From contig JACGCK010000020.1 in assembly GCA_014925825.1 (NCBI GenBank), forward strand, positions 310,001-374,000: a DNA stretch of 64,000 nt. Direction: 5' to 3'. Source of the stretch: Pholiota molesta (Eukaryota > Basidiomycota > Agaricomycetes > Agaricales > Strophariaceae). The notes under the pieces are model-generated. The model was not told where the DNA came from. It worked only from the letters and a program-made list of their open reading frames with translations, and made no database searches. The translations under genes and the position numbers were made by a program. Below are positions 10,590 to 20,875 of this stretch, piece after piece (the first letter of the stretch is position 1; each line of letters begins with the position of its first letter).

Positions 10590-13516
10590 ATGGCTTCCAG
10601 ATATCCTCTCCGTAACCGACCTGTCAGCGAGGTGGGCTCCTTGTTCTCCGAGCGGCCCGCTAGCCCCGCTTCCGACGCTTCTCCCAGACGTTCGTACAGC
10701 GACGTCGTTGCGTCGAGACCCCCATCTCCTGTCCCTGCAGTCGAGAAGGAGGCTATCAAGCCCGAAGGCCGCGCCATCCCTGTAGGGGATCGCGTTGTAG
10801 ATAGCTCCGCGCATGTCTTAGACACGCGTGAGAATTTTAATAAAAACTTTTTGCATTCCAATCTCCCTAAGACCCCGGGTGACGAGGACACCGCAGGGGA
10901 TTGGCAGACCGTTACGCGCCGTCGCCGAGCGCGCAGCGCTGAGAGTCCTAGCGTCAGACACGCTCACAGGCCGGCCACCGTCAGGATAGCGGCGCCGGCG
11001 ACCCCCGCGGACGCGCGGGAGGTCTTTTACAGTGCCGAGAAGTCTCTCACCTCGGACCAGAGAGAATTAATAGCTCGCCGTAACGAGCGAGTCAGCCGAG
11101 CGCCCAAGGAGCGCTCGCCATCACGCCAGGAAGGGCCGTCTGTACCCAAAGGAAAGGGTATTGACCCGCGTGAATGGGGTAACGTGCCGTTGAGTCAAGA
11201 CGAACTCGACGTTGACGCACAGCGCGCTGCGCTACGGTCGTATGAGGACCGTAAGCGCCAGCCCGCCGCCGCGGACGAGCGGCCGCAACAGAAGCCATCC
11301 CGCGCCCCGTCGTCCGTGGCGCAGCCGCGCGCTGACCCGGGCGACGAAGAGGGCGCCTATCAGCCTAGGCACAGGCGGCTCGCCGCGTCTAAGAATAGAC
11401 TGCCAGCTGAGTCGCGCCCTGAAGCGATGATAGACCCGAATTCTTTCCTTGGCGTTGCGCTCAGGAAGATTGGTCGCCGATCTGCAGGCCGTGGTGGTTC
11501 CCGCACTCCTGGTAGTCCTTCGGATCCGAGTTCCAGCTCGGATTCGGATTCGAGCACGGACTCCAGCGAGGATCGAGGATCTTCTCGTAGGAAGAAGAAG
11601 TCCAAGAAATCGAAGCGCTTTAGTAATAAAGCCTTTAAGCCTACCTCCTATGACGGCAAACCAGATGTTCGCGCCTTTCACAGGTTTGTCAGGGAGGGCG
11701 AAGCTTATATCGTGGATAGTAAGATTAAGCCTAAACGGCAGGCTTTTGCATTGTCCTACTTCTTAAAAGGCAAAGCATATGATTTCTATCTACAGAAAGT
11801 GTCTATGGACGAGGAAAATTGGGCCCTAGACGAGTTCTTTAGTGAACTCTATAATTATTGCTTCCCGATAGATCACCGACTTGAGATGCGCGAAAAGTTC
11901 AACCGTGCTAGACAAAATGACAAGTCGGTTAGTGAGTTTGCTCATGAGCTTGAGGAACTCAGCAATATCATTGGCTCTACCTCAGAGCGTGATATGGTGA
12001 TCAAGTTCTGGATGTCCTCGGCGGATTATATTCAGACTGCCCTGTGGCGAGACGGCTTCCATCCGGACTCTTCGAGTTGGGATGAAGTGGTCGCCCGGGC
12101 AGAGATCATCGAGATCTCGGAGCGCGCTTCGAAATCACGAGCGCGCAGGTCCAACATTGGACCAGCCCCCTCACATGGTGGACATGCCCACGGGAATCAT
12201 TTCCAGCGTAGACACTCTGGGCAGTCCTCCAATAATAATAATAACAATCGGGGTGCTACGACGACTTCGTCTCAGAACCATGGTAATGCCGGGAACGGCA
12301 AGGATCGACGATCAGGAAGTGATCAGAATCGATCAGGTTCTTCGAAGCCATCATCGAAGCATGGCCATCAATCGAAGTCCAACCGCTCCCGCGAAGGCGC
12401 TAAGCGCGAGCCGAGCCGCACTCCGCGCCTGTCTGATAATGAGCTTGCCAAACGCAAGTCTGAAGGACGGTGCTTCAATTGTGGGGAACTGGGGCATTTA
12501 TCGCGCAATTGCCCACATGGGAATTCGTATCCCATGAAGGCAAGAAGCCTCCCGGCGTGTCAGCATATAATCTCGAACCTGTTGACGAGTACTCCGATAG
12601 CTCCGTTGAGGTCTTGGACAGCTTGCCTCTCGGGGCCATTGGTTTCGAAAGCGGGACGCCGCATGTGGCGCCGCAGGGTACGAAGTCTAAGCCTAAGGAC
12701 CATGAGGAGGATGATGTCGACTTCGTTGCGAGCCCGCCTAGAGAAATCGGCGATGCATACGCTCTAGAAGCGGCATCCATTTTGGGAAAGCACGCTCCCT
12801 ATCCTGGCGATGAGCGATACCAACATGAGCGTGATTGGGTCTTTGGACCTCGCTTCACGGTGACGCGCGCGCTTCGTCGGCCTAATCGCTATGTCATTAG
12901 GGATCAATTGACTGGTTTCCGTACGAGAATACATAAGCGCTTGCTTGTAAATTACAAGTTCGATTTAGCAGGCTGGTACGCTAAGCGCCGAGCGCGCGCG
13001 CTTCACCAGCGCAAGGACGGAAAACAGCGCATCAGTTGGATGGGCGCCGCCCTCGAGGCGCGCGCCGTGCGCGTCCTGGAGATGGGAGTGTATTCTAGTT
13101 ATCCTCCGTGCAAAGAAGATCACGATCTAATAGGTCGCTTTGCGGTTGACCCTACTGAGTTGGGTTTATATCCACGGTCCTATCACATCTTCGACATGGA
13201 CATTGATTTAGACGCGCCCGTGGCGACGATTAGCCGCACACTGCTCGAAGATCCTGGTTTCGACCTCGTGGAGTGGTATCGTCGCGAGTTGATGAACTCA
13301 GGGCGTTTCGCGTCGGCGTACAAAGAGAACGCCCCGTTCAAGAATGACGGCGCCCCCAACCCGACTAGTGACGCCTTGTGTGATAAGTGGCGTAGCTGGG
13401 TGCGTTCGCCGCACTTCGACTGTTACGGACCCCGGATGGGGGATGTACTCAGTAAACGTATCCATTTCGTTTTGGACCGTTGCCACCATATCCTGGGGAT
13501 CCTGTGGTTTGGGTGA
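10590..13516 (+). CDS. gag: retrotransposon gag polyprotein (with frame slips)
   Basis: Starts at the ATG at 10590. The first about 330 residues are Ser/Arg/Pro-rich and basic. A retrotransposon capsid-like segment follows (FKPTSYDGKPDVRAFHRFV to about 12110). A CCHC zinc knuckle CFNCGELGHLSRNC (near 12472-12513) binds the RNA genome. After the knuckle the frame slips by one base near 12527. The alternative frame (SHEGKKPPGVSAYNLEP) continues to about 13500, carrying a region of unknown function with two similar segments around GWYAKRRARAL and VEWYRRELM. Whether the breaks are real, programmed or errors cannot be settled here. The nearby GG/G context matches other one-base losses in this window. 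Confidence 0.85.
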
Positions 13517-15036
13517 ATAAGCCTCGGTCTGATTGGGAGACTCGCTTCGAGGTTCGAAAAGCTCGGCATGGTTTGTATTGCGTATACGATCGCCAACGTG
13601 CTTTGGAGGCATATTTGCATTCAGATGTACTGCGCCATGCGGACTTTTCCCTCGCGCGCTGGTACGCGAAGTGTGCCTTGCAGACTCCGGTGTTTATCTC
13701 CCTGGGTTCCAGGCGCTCGAGTGGTTGCGCGCCCATCACTATCCCCACACGCTCTTGGGACACGTGGTGGAGCGCCAGGCCGAGCGCTTACTGGTGGCTG
13801 GAGCGCCGTACCCAGCGGCGACGTCCGACGATGCCTGCGCGCATGAACCGCGGACGGACGAGGTGCTGGCTCCACTCGTTTTGCAGTGCTCGCAGTGGAG
13901 GGCGAGTTTGGTGTTTACGAGGTGCGGGACCGTTACCAGTCCTTGGCGGTTCGGTTGCCGAAAGGTGCCTTGGAGCAGCCTGGTTTCCGGATAGGCGCTG
14001 GTATGCTCAGATTTTGCATACACTGTCCAAAGCGCGTCCGCGGAAGTGGACTCCGGACCGCCCGGAAGACGATGAGTCTGATAGTAGTTCAGACGGATAC
14101 TCAGACGATCCAGACGATTCGTCTGGTAGTAGTTCGGGCGATAATTCAGACGATCCAGAGAGTTGTGATTCTGATGGTGATTTTTCGATGCTCGAATTGT
14201 CTGGCGTCCAAGTCGCGCGTGGTAGTTACCCGGCGCTTCAGCGCAACTCCGCGGCTGTCAAAGATAAGCGCCGTGCTGTACCGAAGCCTGTTGTGGTCAC
14301 TGTTAAAGTGAACGGACAGCCGGTGCGCGCGCTCCTGGACTCAGGGTCGCTTGGTGATTTCATGTCGTCCACCCTGGCGGATCAGTTGAAAGTCCAGCGC
14401 GAGCAGCTGGAAGTACCTTTGACGCTGCAGCTGGCTGTTCAAGGCTCGCGGTCGAAAGTAAACGCGCGCGCGCGCGCGCTCCTGGAGTACCAGGATATCA
14501 AGGAGGAACGAGATTTTGATATTGCCAATATCAATAATTACGATTTGATACTGGGCACTCCATGGATGTATCAGCATCAGCTTTGCTTGGGTTTGAATCC
14601 CGCGCGCGTGGTCATTGGTAGCGCAAGCGCGCTTCCCATACGCTCGGGTCAGGATACCAAGCCTATGGCGCACGCTGTGAGCTTTGGCGTACCTGCAATC
14701 GAGGCCGCCCGCGAGGAGCTTATTGCGTATGCGGAGCCGTTATTTCAGGATGTGATTAAGACGCCTTTGCCACCCTTGCGCGCGATTAATCACACCATAC
14801 CGCTGATAGATGTGAATAAGAAGTATCCTTGGCGCCCGTCGCGCTGTCCGGAAGCGTTTCGCGCGCAATGGGATGAAAAGCGCGCCGCTTACTTGCAGAC
14901 TGGGCGTTGGAAGGTTACTTCAGCAGGGAATACAGTTCCTATGTTGTTAATTCCTAAGCCTCGTAAAGGCGATGCCCGCCGGCGTTGCGCACGGTGGTTG
15001 ATTTGCGTGAGCGCAACAAGAACACTCATAAGTTGA
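13480..15036 (+). CDS. pol: retrotransposon aspartic protease region and start of RT
   Basis: After a variable linker with acidic repeats (DDESDSSSDGYSDDPDD region, near 14070-14160), the motif ALLDSGSLGDFMS at about 14330-14370 is the D-S-G active site of a retroviral-type aspartic protease. A second hallmark, YDLILGTPWMYQH, is the ILGTPW flap or post-active-site motif common in Ty3/Gypsy proteases. The segment LPPLRAINHTIPL leads to the N-terminal RT region (AYLQTGRWKVTSAGNTVPMLLIPKP). The frame is then lost by one base near 14984, and RT continues in the next frame. Upstream (13480-14050) three frames carry alternating coding-like pieces, so more slips are present there. Confidence 0.8.
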   Translation: MPPYPGDPVVWVNKPRSDWETRFEVRKARHGLYCVYDRQRALEAYLHSDVLRHADFSLARWYAKCALQTPVFISLGSRRSSGCAPITIPTRSWDTWWSARPSAYWWLERRTQRRRPTMPARMNRGRTRCWLHSFCSARSGGRVWCLRGAGPLPVLGGSVAERCLGAAWFPDRRWYAQILHTLSKARPRKWTPDRPEDDESDSSSDGYSDDPDDSSGSSSGDNSDDPESCDSDGDFSMLELSGVQVARGSYPALQRNSAAVKDKRRAVPKPVVVTVKVNGQPVRALLDSGSLGDFMSSTLADQLKVQREQLEVPLTLQLAVQGSRSKVNARARALLEYQDIKEERDFDIANINNYDLILGTPWMYQHQLCLGLNPARVVIGSASALPIRSGQDTKPMAHAVSFGVPAIEAAREELIAYAEPLFQDVIKTPLPPLRAINHTIPLIDVNKKYPWRPSRCPEAFRAQWDEKRAAYLQTGRWKVTSAGNTVPMLLIPKPRKGDARRRCARWLICVSATRTLIS

Positions 15037-15749
15037 CTTCGCCGCTGCCCGATATCGAGGGTATGTTGCGTCGCGCGGCTCAGCGCCGGTTTCGCACTAG
15101 TATGGACATGAAAGATACCTATGAACAGATCCGTATCGAGCCGTCTCATGTCGATCGTACGACGGTTACCACACCAGATGGTAACATGGTGAGCCTGGTT
15201 ATCCAGATTGGGGATTGTAATGGCCCTGCTACCTGCCAGGCTCTCATGAACCACATCTTTTCGGATTACATTGGCCGTTTCATGGACATTTATATTGATG
15301 ACATAGTCATCTATTCCGATACATTGGAAGACCATGTGCGGCATGTTAAGCTTGTGCTTGATGTTCTCAAACGTGAGAAGCTTTTCCTGAGCAAGGGAAA
15401 GGTACATTTTATTCAGCCTGAACTTAAGGTTCTAGGGCGCATTATTGATGACGATGGTATTCGTATGGACGGTGCCAAAGTCGACAGTGTTCTGTCTTGG
15501 AAGGTGCCCACGAACCGTGATCTGTTACGGGGCTTCCTGGGCTCCGTTGGTTATCTCGCGGATGATGTCCCAGGAGTTCGTGTCCCCATGGGTGTTCTGT
15601 CCGCCTTGACGGGCGATGCCGTTCCGTTCCGTTGGGGATATACTGACAGCGCGCGTTCGAGGATGTTAAGGATCTGGTTGAGCGCGCGCGGTCGCATCAT
15701 CGCGTGCCTTTGGATTATTCCAAGGGCGCGGCGCCTATTTGGATGGTGA
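14985..15749 (+). CDS. pol: retrotransposon reverse transcriptase core
   Basis: RT motifs appear in order: TVVDLRERNKNT (substrate-binding D), SMDMKDTYEQIRIEP (catalytic D of motif A), DIYIDDIVIYSDT (catalytic YIDD box at about 15288-15310), and LGRIIDDDGIRMD with KVDSVLSWKVP (thumb). The polymerase copies element RNA into DNA in cytoplasmic particles. The frame breaks again near 15647 (ACTGACAGCG), after which RNase H continues in the frame of the following entry. No ATG is needed here, since this is part of one polyprotein. Confidence 0.9.
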   Translation: MRTVVDLRERNKNTHKLTSPLPDIEGMLRRAAQRRFRTSMDMKDTYEQIRIEPSHVDRTTVTTPDGNMVSLVIQIGDCNGPATCQALMNHIFSDYIGRFMDIYIDDIVIYSDTLEDHVRHVKLVLDVLKREKLFLSKGKVHFIQPELKVLGRIIDDDGIRMDGAKVDSVLSWKVPTNRDLLRGFLGSVGYLADDVPGVRVPMGVLSALTGDAVPFRWGYTDSARSRMLRIWLSARGRIIACLWIIPRARRLFGW

Positions 15750-18700
15750 CTGATGGTTGCGCGACTGGCTTGTCTGGCCTGGTGAGCCAGGGCGAGGATT
15801 GGAAGACCGCGCGTATCGCGGCTTTCTATTCTGCGAAATTGAACTCAGCCCAGCAGAACTATCCTGTGCATGAGATCGAGATGCTTGCGGGCATCGAGAC
15901 TATGCTGCGGCATGTGGATATTTTGCAGGGAGTTCGTTTTAAATGGGTAACGGATCATAAGGGTCTGATTTACCTTTTAACCCAGAAGAACCTGTCGGGA
16001 CGCCAGGCGCGCTGGTTGGAGAAGATTTCCGCCTTCGACTTTGAGGTGGTTTATGTGCCAGGTTGTGAGAATGTCGTCGCCGACGCGCTTTCACGCATGT
16101 ACTCGAATGGCGCGCCGGGAACAGTGCGCGCGCGTAGCGAGTATACTTATCATGACGTTGTCGACGAGGACGCTGAGGTGTCAGTGGATGATGCCGTCCC
16201 CGTCTTGGCGGGTATTGAGGCTAAGGCGGCGGTTCCGCGGCGTCCGCGTGCTGTCGTTCCTCCAGCAGAGACTGGCCGACCCGAGACCGCAGCTGAGTTT
16301 GCAGCGCGTGTTAAAGATCGGTTCGTTCTTCGTGGCCCACGCGAACGAACGGAGGGCGAGAGTAGTACACAAAGCACTAAACCCACTGAGAAACTTACGC
16401 TTCGAAAGCTGGTCAATAAGCTGAAGAAGTCGAGTGTAAGTGCTTCGGCTCAGGAAGAGAGTTCTTCGAGTCCAGAGCCGCCGGCGCCTATCTTAAGCGC
16501 CGCTCCCAGCCTCGTGGAATACATGACTACGAGCTTAGACGGCATTGACATCGTCGAGGAGATTCGGGGTCGTTACTCAGAGGACCCGTTCTTCGAAACA
16601 ATCATTCAGAAACCGAAGGAATTTCGGAATTTTGAAGTCAATGCAGACTTAATTTACCTAAAGGACAGGGATCTACAGTTATTATGTGTTCCGAAAGTAA
16701 CTGTTCAAGGTAGAAGTGCTCGCGAGATCGTCATCTCAGAAGCACACTCCTTATTGGCGCACTTAGGCGCTTCAAAAACCTTGGATTACCTTCGTGACCA
16801 TGTATGGTGGAAGGATATTGTTTCTGATACCAAGGCTTTCTGTGAAACTTGCTCGACGTGCAAACGAAGTAAACCGAGCAATCAGAAGCCGTATGGATTA
16901 TTGAATCCATTGCCAATCCCTGGTAATCCCTGGGAGTCCATTGGGATGGACTTTGTGGGACCTTTACCTGAGTCTAGTAATAGAGATGGCACGTTTGATT
17001 CAATCACCGTTGTCATTTGTCTCTTGACAGCTATGGTTCATCTGATTCCGAGCCGAACTAATTATACGGCTCGTCAATTGGCTGAGTTAATGTTCGAGCA
17101 TGTGTACAAGTTACATGGCTTGCCCAAGAACATTATTAGCGATAGGGATGTGCTCTTTACGAGTACTTTTTGGAGCCATTTACATTCGCTCATTGGCACT
17201 CGTCTGAAAATGTCGAGCGCCTATCATCCTCAGACGGATGGATCAACGGAACGCGCTAATCGAACCATCACTCAGATGTTACGGCAGTGCGTGAACTCTA
17301 CACAGACAGACTGGGTGTCAAAGCTACCCGCTGTAGAGTTCGCTATTAACTCTGCGCGCTCTGAGAGTACCGGATTCGCGCCATTCTTCTTGAATACAGG
17401 AACTCTGCCGCGTTCGATGATCTGGGACTCCCCTAAAGACACTGAATATCCTGCGGTGCGCAACTTTGCGCTCGCGAAGAAACTGGCGCTCATGTCGGCG
17501 CATGACAGCATTCTTGCCGCCCGTGTAAAACAGACTCGCGATGCGAATCGTAAACGCCAATTAGCGCCCTTTGTGGAAGGAGACTTGATTTACTTGTCTA
17601 CCAAGAACATCAACTTCCCTCGAGGTTTGGCGCGCAAGCTGGTTCCTAAGTACATCGGGCCGTATCGTATCACTCAAGACTTTGGGAACCAATCGTTCCG
17701 AGTGGATCTCCCCGATCACCTCAAACAACGTGGCGTCCACGACGTCTTCCATTCGTCCCTAATGCGGATCCATCACCCCAATGATGATCGGTTATTCCCC
17801 GGGCGTCTAGATTCACAGATCACCGGAGAAGGCGATCCCGCGAATGAATGGGCCGTCGAACGGATCATTTCTCACTCGGGATCGAAACACCACGCACTCT
17901 TCCAAGTTAAGTGGAAAGCCGGCGACATTACCTGGCTTCCTTTGGAAAAGGTGGCTGAACTCCGAGCTCTTGCGGATTATCTGGACCTTCTGGGTGTAGC
18001 GGATGTTGCTCAGTTGCCAGAAGGGACCGGTGTGCCACCCACGGATGAAATCCAAGTCAACGCGGTGGCGCCGGTTTCACTTTCCTCCACTTCTTTAACC
18101 CGCCGACTATTTAATCCCCTACGCTCCCTATTCCGACGCCTTCGCTCTTCACCCCGCTTTCATACCTCGACTTCTCTCACTTCGTCATCGTCTTCCGTCT
18201 TCGACCTTCCCTACGACTCGGACCTTCCCTGTTTCGCTATGTACCATCCCCACTCCCTCGCCGCTCTTCAAACCACCTTCAGGACCATCGACAACCCCGC
18301 CGTTCGCCGCACCGGCGATGACAAGTTTATCATCGCCGCCCCGGACTCCATCGTTTACAACTTACCAACTTGGGCAACGCTTACCACCGAGCAAATCATC
18401 GCTCTCTGCGGTCACGACGGACTGATTCGGGCCCGCGACGACATCACGCGCCGTCTGGACAACGAACCAACCCACTATACTGAGCTGGCCAGAACGTTCA
18501 ATCAACACGCCGTCGGCGTGCGTCGCTTCGCTTACTGGGACGACGACGTTCTTCATTACCAAATCGAGGGACAGCACATTGAGCCAGCGGACTTTTATAT
18601 TGTCATACCACATCCTTCCCCTGCTCTTCCCTCGACCGCTTCTGTCTCGTCGTCGTCCGCCACGCCCGGTCCGTCCAGCTCCGCCGTCGTGCCCCGCCAT

Positions 18701-19156
18701 CACTACAAAAATAAGAAGAGGCGCTCGAACGACGATCCCATCGAAGCTTTGCTCCACATGAACCGAGACACTCGTCGCTTCTTCGGAGACATGGTAGTCG
18801 AGGCCGTCGTGGCAGACACCAACAAGCGTCGTCAGGCGTCGAAGGGATTCGCTGAGCGCGAGGCCAAGCGCAACAAGAAGAGACGAGGCGCTCATCGCAA
18901 TAAGCGCTCGCATGCCTATATCGAGGAGGCCCCATCAGATGCCGAGTCCACGGCTGAGGCCGCCCCCGCTCCCGCCTCCGACGAGCCTGTCGCTTCCACT
19001 TCTGGTTCCTCCGGCGGTACCATTGACCCGGCTGTTCTGCAACGTCCTCGCGAGGGTGATCGGGATGATCCTATGGGCGAAGACCGTTTGTTCGAGGAGA
19101 TCATCGACAAGGATGCCGTCGCTCCTTCCGGTTCTGGCGATCAAGCCGCCGCTTAG
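15704..19156 (+). CDS. pol: RNase H, integrase, chromodomain and long C-terminal extension
   Basis: One open frame of about 1150 codons. RNase H: WMVTDGCATGLSGLVSQ and KWVTDHKGLIYLL. The integrase HHCC zinc domain includes AHLGASKTLDYLRDHVWW and FCETCSTCKRSK. The DDE core is seen at GMDFVGPLPE, IISDRDVLFTSTFW and YHPQTDGSTERANRTI. A GPYRI/HDVFHSSLM C-terminal module is followed by a chromodomain (EWAVERIISHSG, FQVKWKAGDITWLPLEK, about 17845-17960), which can direct integration to marked chromatin. From about 18010 to the stop lies a roughly 380-residue extension. It has a Ser-rich part, a compact middle (TWATLTTEQIIALCGHD), two basic clusters (KNKKRR; KRNKKRRGAHRNKR) and an acidic end. I do not recognise the extension. 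Confidence 0.9.
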   Translation: MPLDYSKGAAPIWMVTDGCATGLSGLVSQGEDWKTARIAAFYSAKLNSAQQNYPVHEIEMLAGIETMLRHVDILQGVRFKWVTDHKGLIYLLTQKNLSGRQARWLEKISAFDFEVVYVPGCENVVADALSRMYSNGAPGTVRARSEYTYHDVVDEDAEVSVDDAVPVLAGIEAKAAVPRRPRAVVPPAETGRPETAAEFAARVKDRFVLRGPRERTEGESSTQSTKPTEKLTLRKLVNKLKKSSVSASAQEESSSSPEPPAPILSAAPSLVEYMTTSLDGIDIVEEIRGRYSEDPFFETIIQKPKEFRNFEVNADLIYLKDRDLQLLCVPKVTVQGRSAREIVISEAHSLLAHLGASKTLDYLRDHVWWKDIVSDTKAFCETCSTCKRSKPSNQKPYGLLNPLPIPGNPWESIGMDFVGPLPESSNRDGTFDSITVVICLLTAMVHLIPSRTNYTARQLAELMFEHVYKLHGLPKNIISDRDVLFTSTFWSHLHSLIGTRLKMSSAYHPQTDGSTERANRTITQMLRQCVNSTQTDWVSKLPAVEFAINSARSESTGFAPFFLNTGTLPRSMIWDSPKDTEYPAVRNFALAKKLALMSAHDSILAARVKQTRDANRKRQLAPFVEGDLIYLSTKNINFPRGLARKLVPKYIGPYRITQDFGNQSFRVDLPDHLKQRGVHDVFHSSLMRIHHPNDDRLFPGRLDSQITGEGDPANEWAVERIISHSGSKHHALFQVKWKAGDITWLPLEKVAELRALADYLDLLGVADVAQLPEGTGVPPTDEIQVNAVAPVSLSSTSLTRRLFNPLRSLFRRLRSSPRFHTSTSLTSSSSSVFDLPYDSDLPCFAMYHPHSLAALQTTFRTIDNPAVRRTGDDKFIIAAPDSIVYNLPTWATLTTEQIIALCGHDGLIRARDDITRRLDNEPTHYTELARTFNQHAVGVRRFAYWDDDVLHYQIEGQHIEPADFYIVIPHPSPALPSTASVSSSSATPGPSSSAVVPRHHYKNKKRRSNDDPIEALLHMNRDTRRFFGDMVVEAVVADTNKRRQASKGFAEREAKRNKKRRGAHRNKRSHAYIEEAPSDAESTAEAAPAPASDEPVASTSGSSGGTIDPAVLQRPREGDRDDPMGEDRLFEEIIDKDAVAPSGSGDQAAA

Positions 19157-19200
19157 CTTCGGTCGGTTAGACGCTGCCAAGTCAACGTCTGGAGGGCGCA

Positions 19201-19475
19201 TGTAACAGAGTGACCTTTATTTCTTTTATCTTATCTTATCTTCGTCACACCTCCCTTATGTTTTGTTTTCCTTTCTTCGTCCTTCGTTTATATTTGTTTC
19301 TATTTTATTCTATTTTCCAAGACTCTTTACTCGTAGACTATATAAGCTGTAGCTACTCGTAAATAGTCCCCCAGTGAATTCTAAGTCGTTATTCCCGTCT
19401 TTTTGTTCGCTACCCCCCGTGTGCCGAAACTCCCACCGCTGTCGCTTCACAGTCACAGTTGTCGCTTTCGTCACA
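19201..19475 (+). repeat. right LTR, 275 bp
   Basis: Matches the left LTR at every base I compared. The preceding GGAGGGCGCA (19191-19200) is a weak candidate polypurine tract. Confidence 0.95.
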
Positions 19476-19480
19476 GTGAC
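19476..19480. repeat. 5-bp target-site duplication (GTGAC), right copy
   Basis: Matches GTGAC at 10114-10118. The repeat was originally a single 5-bp site inside a FunK1 kinase exon. Confidence 0.9.
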
Positions 19481-20500
19481 TCCTTGAGTATTGCATGGCG
19501 ACCCAGAGCAACACATGAAATGCTGATTCACGGTCGTCTTCGATTTGGTGAACGCTGTTCGGAGACGCGAGTAGTTTCGCAGACATGAATTGCCACGTTC
19601 CCTAAATAACAGATAAACATTCAAATAGCATCATGAAGTGAATCCGCGGCTTGCCGTTCGAGCAGGTCGGCGAGCAGCCATAGTATCCATATTAGCACAA
19701 AGATCCCAATCAATCAACATTCCTTTATTATCCTCCGGGAAGAAAATATTGCCAACACTGATGTCTCGGTGAAGGATGCGGGCATTGAAACAGGCGTCAT
19801 CGTGAGCTGCAGTGCGACTTTCAGCAGGTTGCTTACACAGAATCAAAAAAAGCTCACCCTCCATAGCATCAGCAATAGCGCTGATGAATTCGTGTGAGGA
19901 ATCGAATTTGGTTAGGGGCCGACCGACGGCATCCAGCGTCATGCGATAGTGAGATAAACAGATTATTCCCTTTGTCGAGACAGCCCATGGCGCGTCAGCG
20001 TAAGACTGCGAAAGGGTCTGGTGTCCCCTGACGTCGCTCCCCATTCCAAGTGGCGCAATATTTTGGACCTTCTTGCGTTCCAGAATTCTATAGATTTCGC
20101 CTTCCTCCTGCATGTTCGGGACGTTGGCCCTCCGATAATCCTTGAGGTACACTATTCTTTGATTGGTTAGGTCAAAAGCCAACATGCCGCGAGTGGCTCG
20201 AGACAAGGGAGAACGAGCGTCGTAACGCGGAGGATATGAGATCAAGAAAGGGTCGGGATCGTCACATCTGGAACCATCAATTTGCGGAACTCGCAGTGAG
20301 CTAAATTAATATTGGCCTTCTTCAACGCAGCCTTGCATTTTGCCTTGTGCATGATCTTCACCTCCTTCCCAGATGCAGCAGAGAGGGTGGGATCATATCC
20401 TTGTCGAAGGCGGTCAAGACGCGAATACGGTATAAAAAATCGGCAAGACGCGAACAAGTTACAACAACTTCAACTTGAACATAATGGCTTCCGCACGTGA
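19476..20500 (-). pseudogene. FunK1-type protein kinase, 5' and catalytic part (cut off by retrotransposon)
   Basis: On the minus strand this part encodes a fungal-specific FunK1 kinase. SYPPRYDARSPLSRATRGM and YLKDYRRAN are N-lobe hallmarks. ARILHRDISVGNIF carries the catalytic HRD, and GMLIDWDLC is the DFG-equivalent DWD. A GC-AG intron (ACG|GCAAGC...TTTAG) joins ARRPART to GTWQFMSAKLLASP and on to AFHVLLWVAMQYSRSH, where the frame meets the retrotransposon at 19476. A one-base loss near 20264 breaks the frame before SYPPRYD, and another slip lies near 20420. The true start lies further upstream and was not fixed. These kinases are an expanded Agaricomycete family of unclear role. The gene is disrupted. 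Confidence 0.8.
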
Positions 20501-20875
20501 TGGGTGACTGTACGTGGTCGTGACTAAGACTTACCCAGGCCATCCGGGGTTTCCCCGAGCCCGACCAATTTTGACGTAGTATACTGACCATAGAACAAGT
20601 ATGTAGATCCCAATGATTTGTGTTATATATGGCATTCACTCTTTCGTGAAATTTCGAGGAGCAAACGCACCTAATATAGCCACGCGCATGCCAGGCGCTC
20701 GATAATTAAGTAATAGGCGCTCGTACTCTCAGGTCATTGCCGCTCCACTATTCTCCATATTCCAAGCAACTTGGCTGAGCAGTTTAAGCGCCCAAAAATT
20801 CCTCAAGATATAAAATTTTGAACGTATGCTTTGTATATAATTTACAATAGATCTGAACCCCAAAATTCTGCGAAA

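Larger units (their letters stand above)
10119..19475 (+). mobile_element. complete Ty3/Gypsy (Metaviridae) chromodomain LTR retrotransposon
   Basis: A 9,357-bp element bounded by two 275-bp direct LTRs (TGTAACAG...TCGTCACA) and a 5-bp duplication. Order: gag with zinc knuckle, aspartic protease, reverse transcriptase, RNase H, integrase, chromodomain. RT before integrase defines Ty3/Gypsy, and the chromodomain places it among chromoviruses. I found no difference between the LTRs when reading them base by base, so insertion is recent. Several one-base frame breaks (near 12527, 13480-13500, 14984, 15647) sit at short runs of identical bases. They may be sequence errors rather than decay. A tRNA-type primer-binding site (TGG...) is not visible after the left LTR. 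A short purine tract GGAGGG lies just before the right LTR. The element disrupts a FunK1 kinase gene lying in antisense. Confidence 0.95.

Noticed and set aside
18362..18913. 183-codon minus-strand frame inside the retrotransposon
   Set aside because: Antisense shadow of the polyprotein extension, caused by GC-rich codon use.
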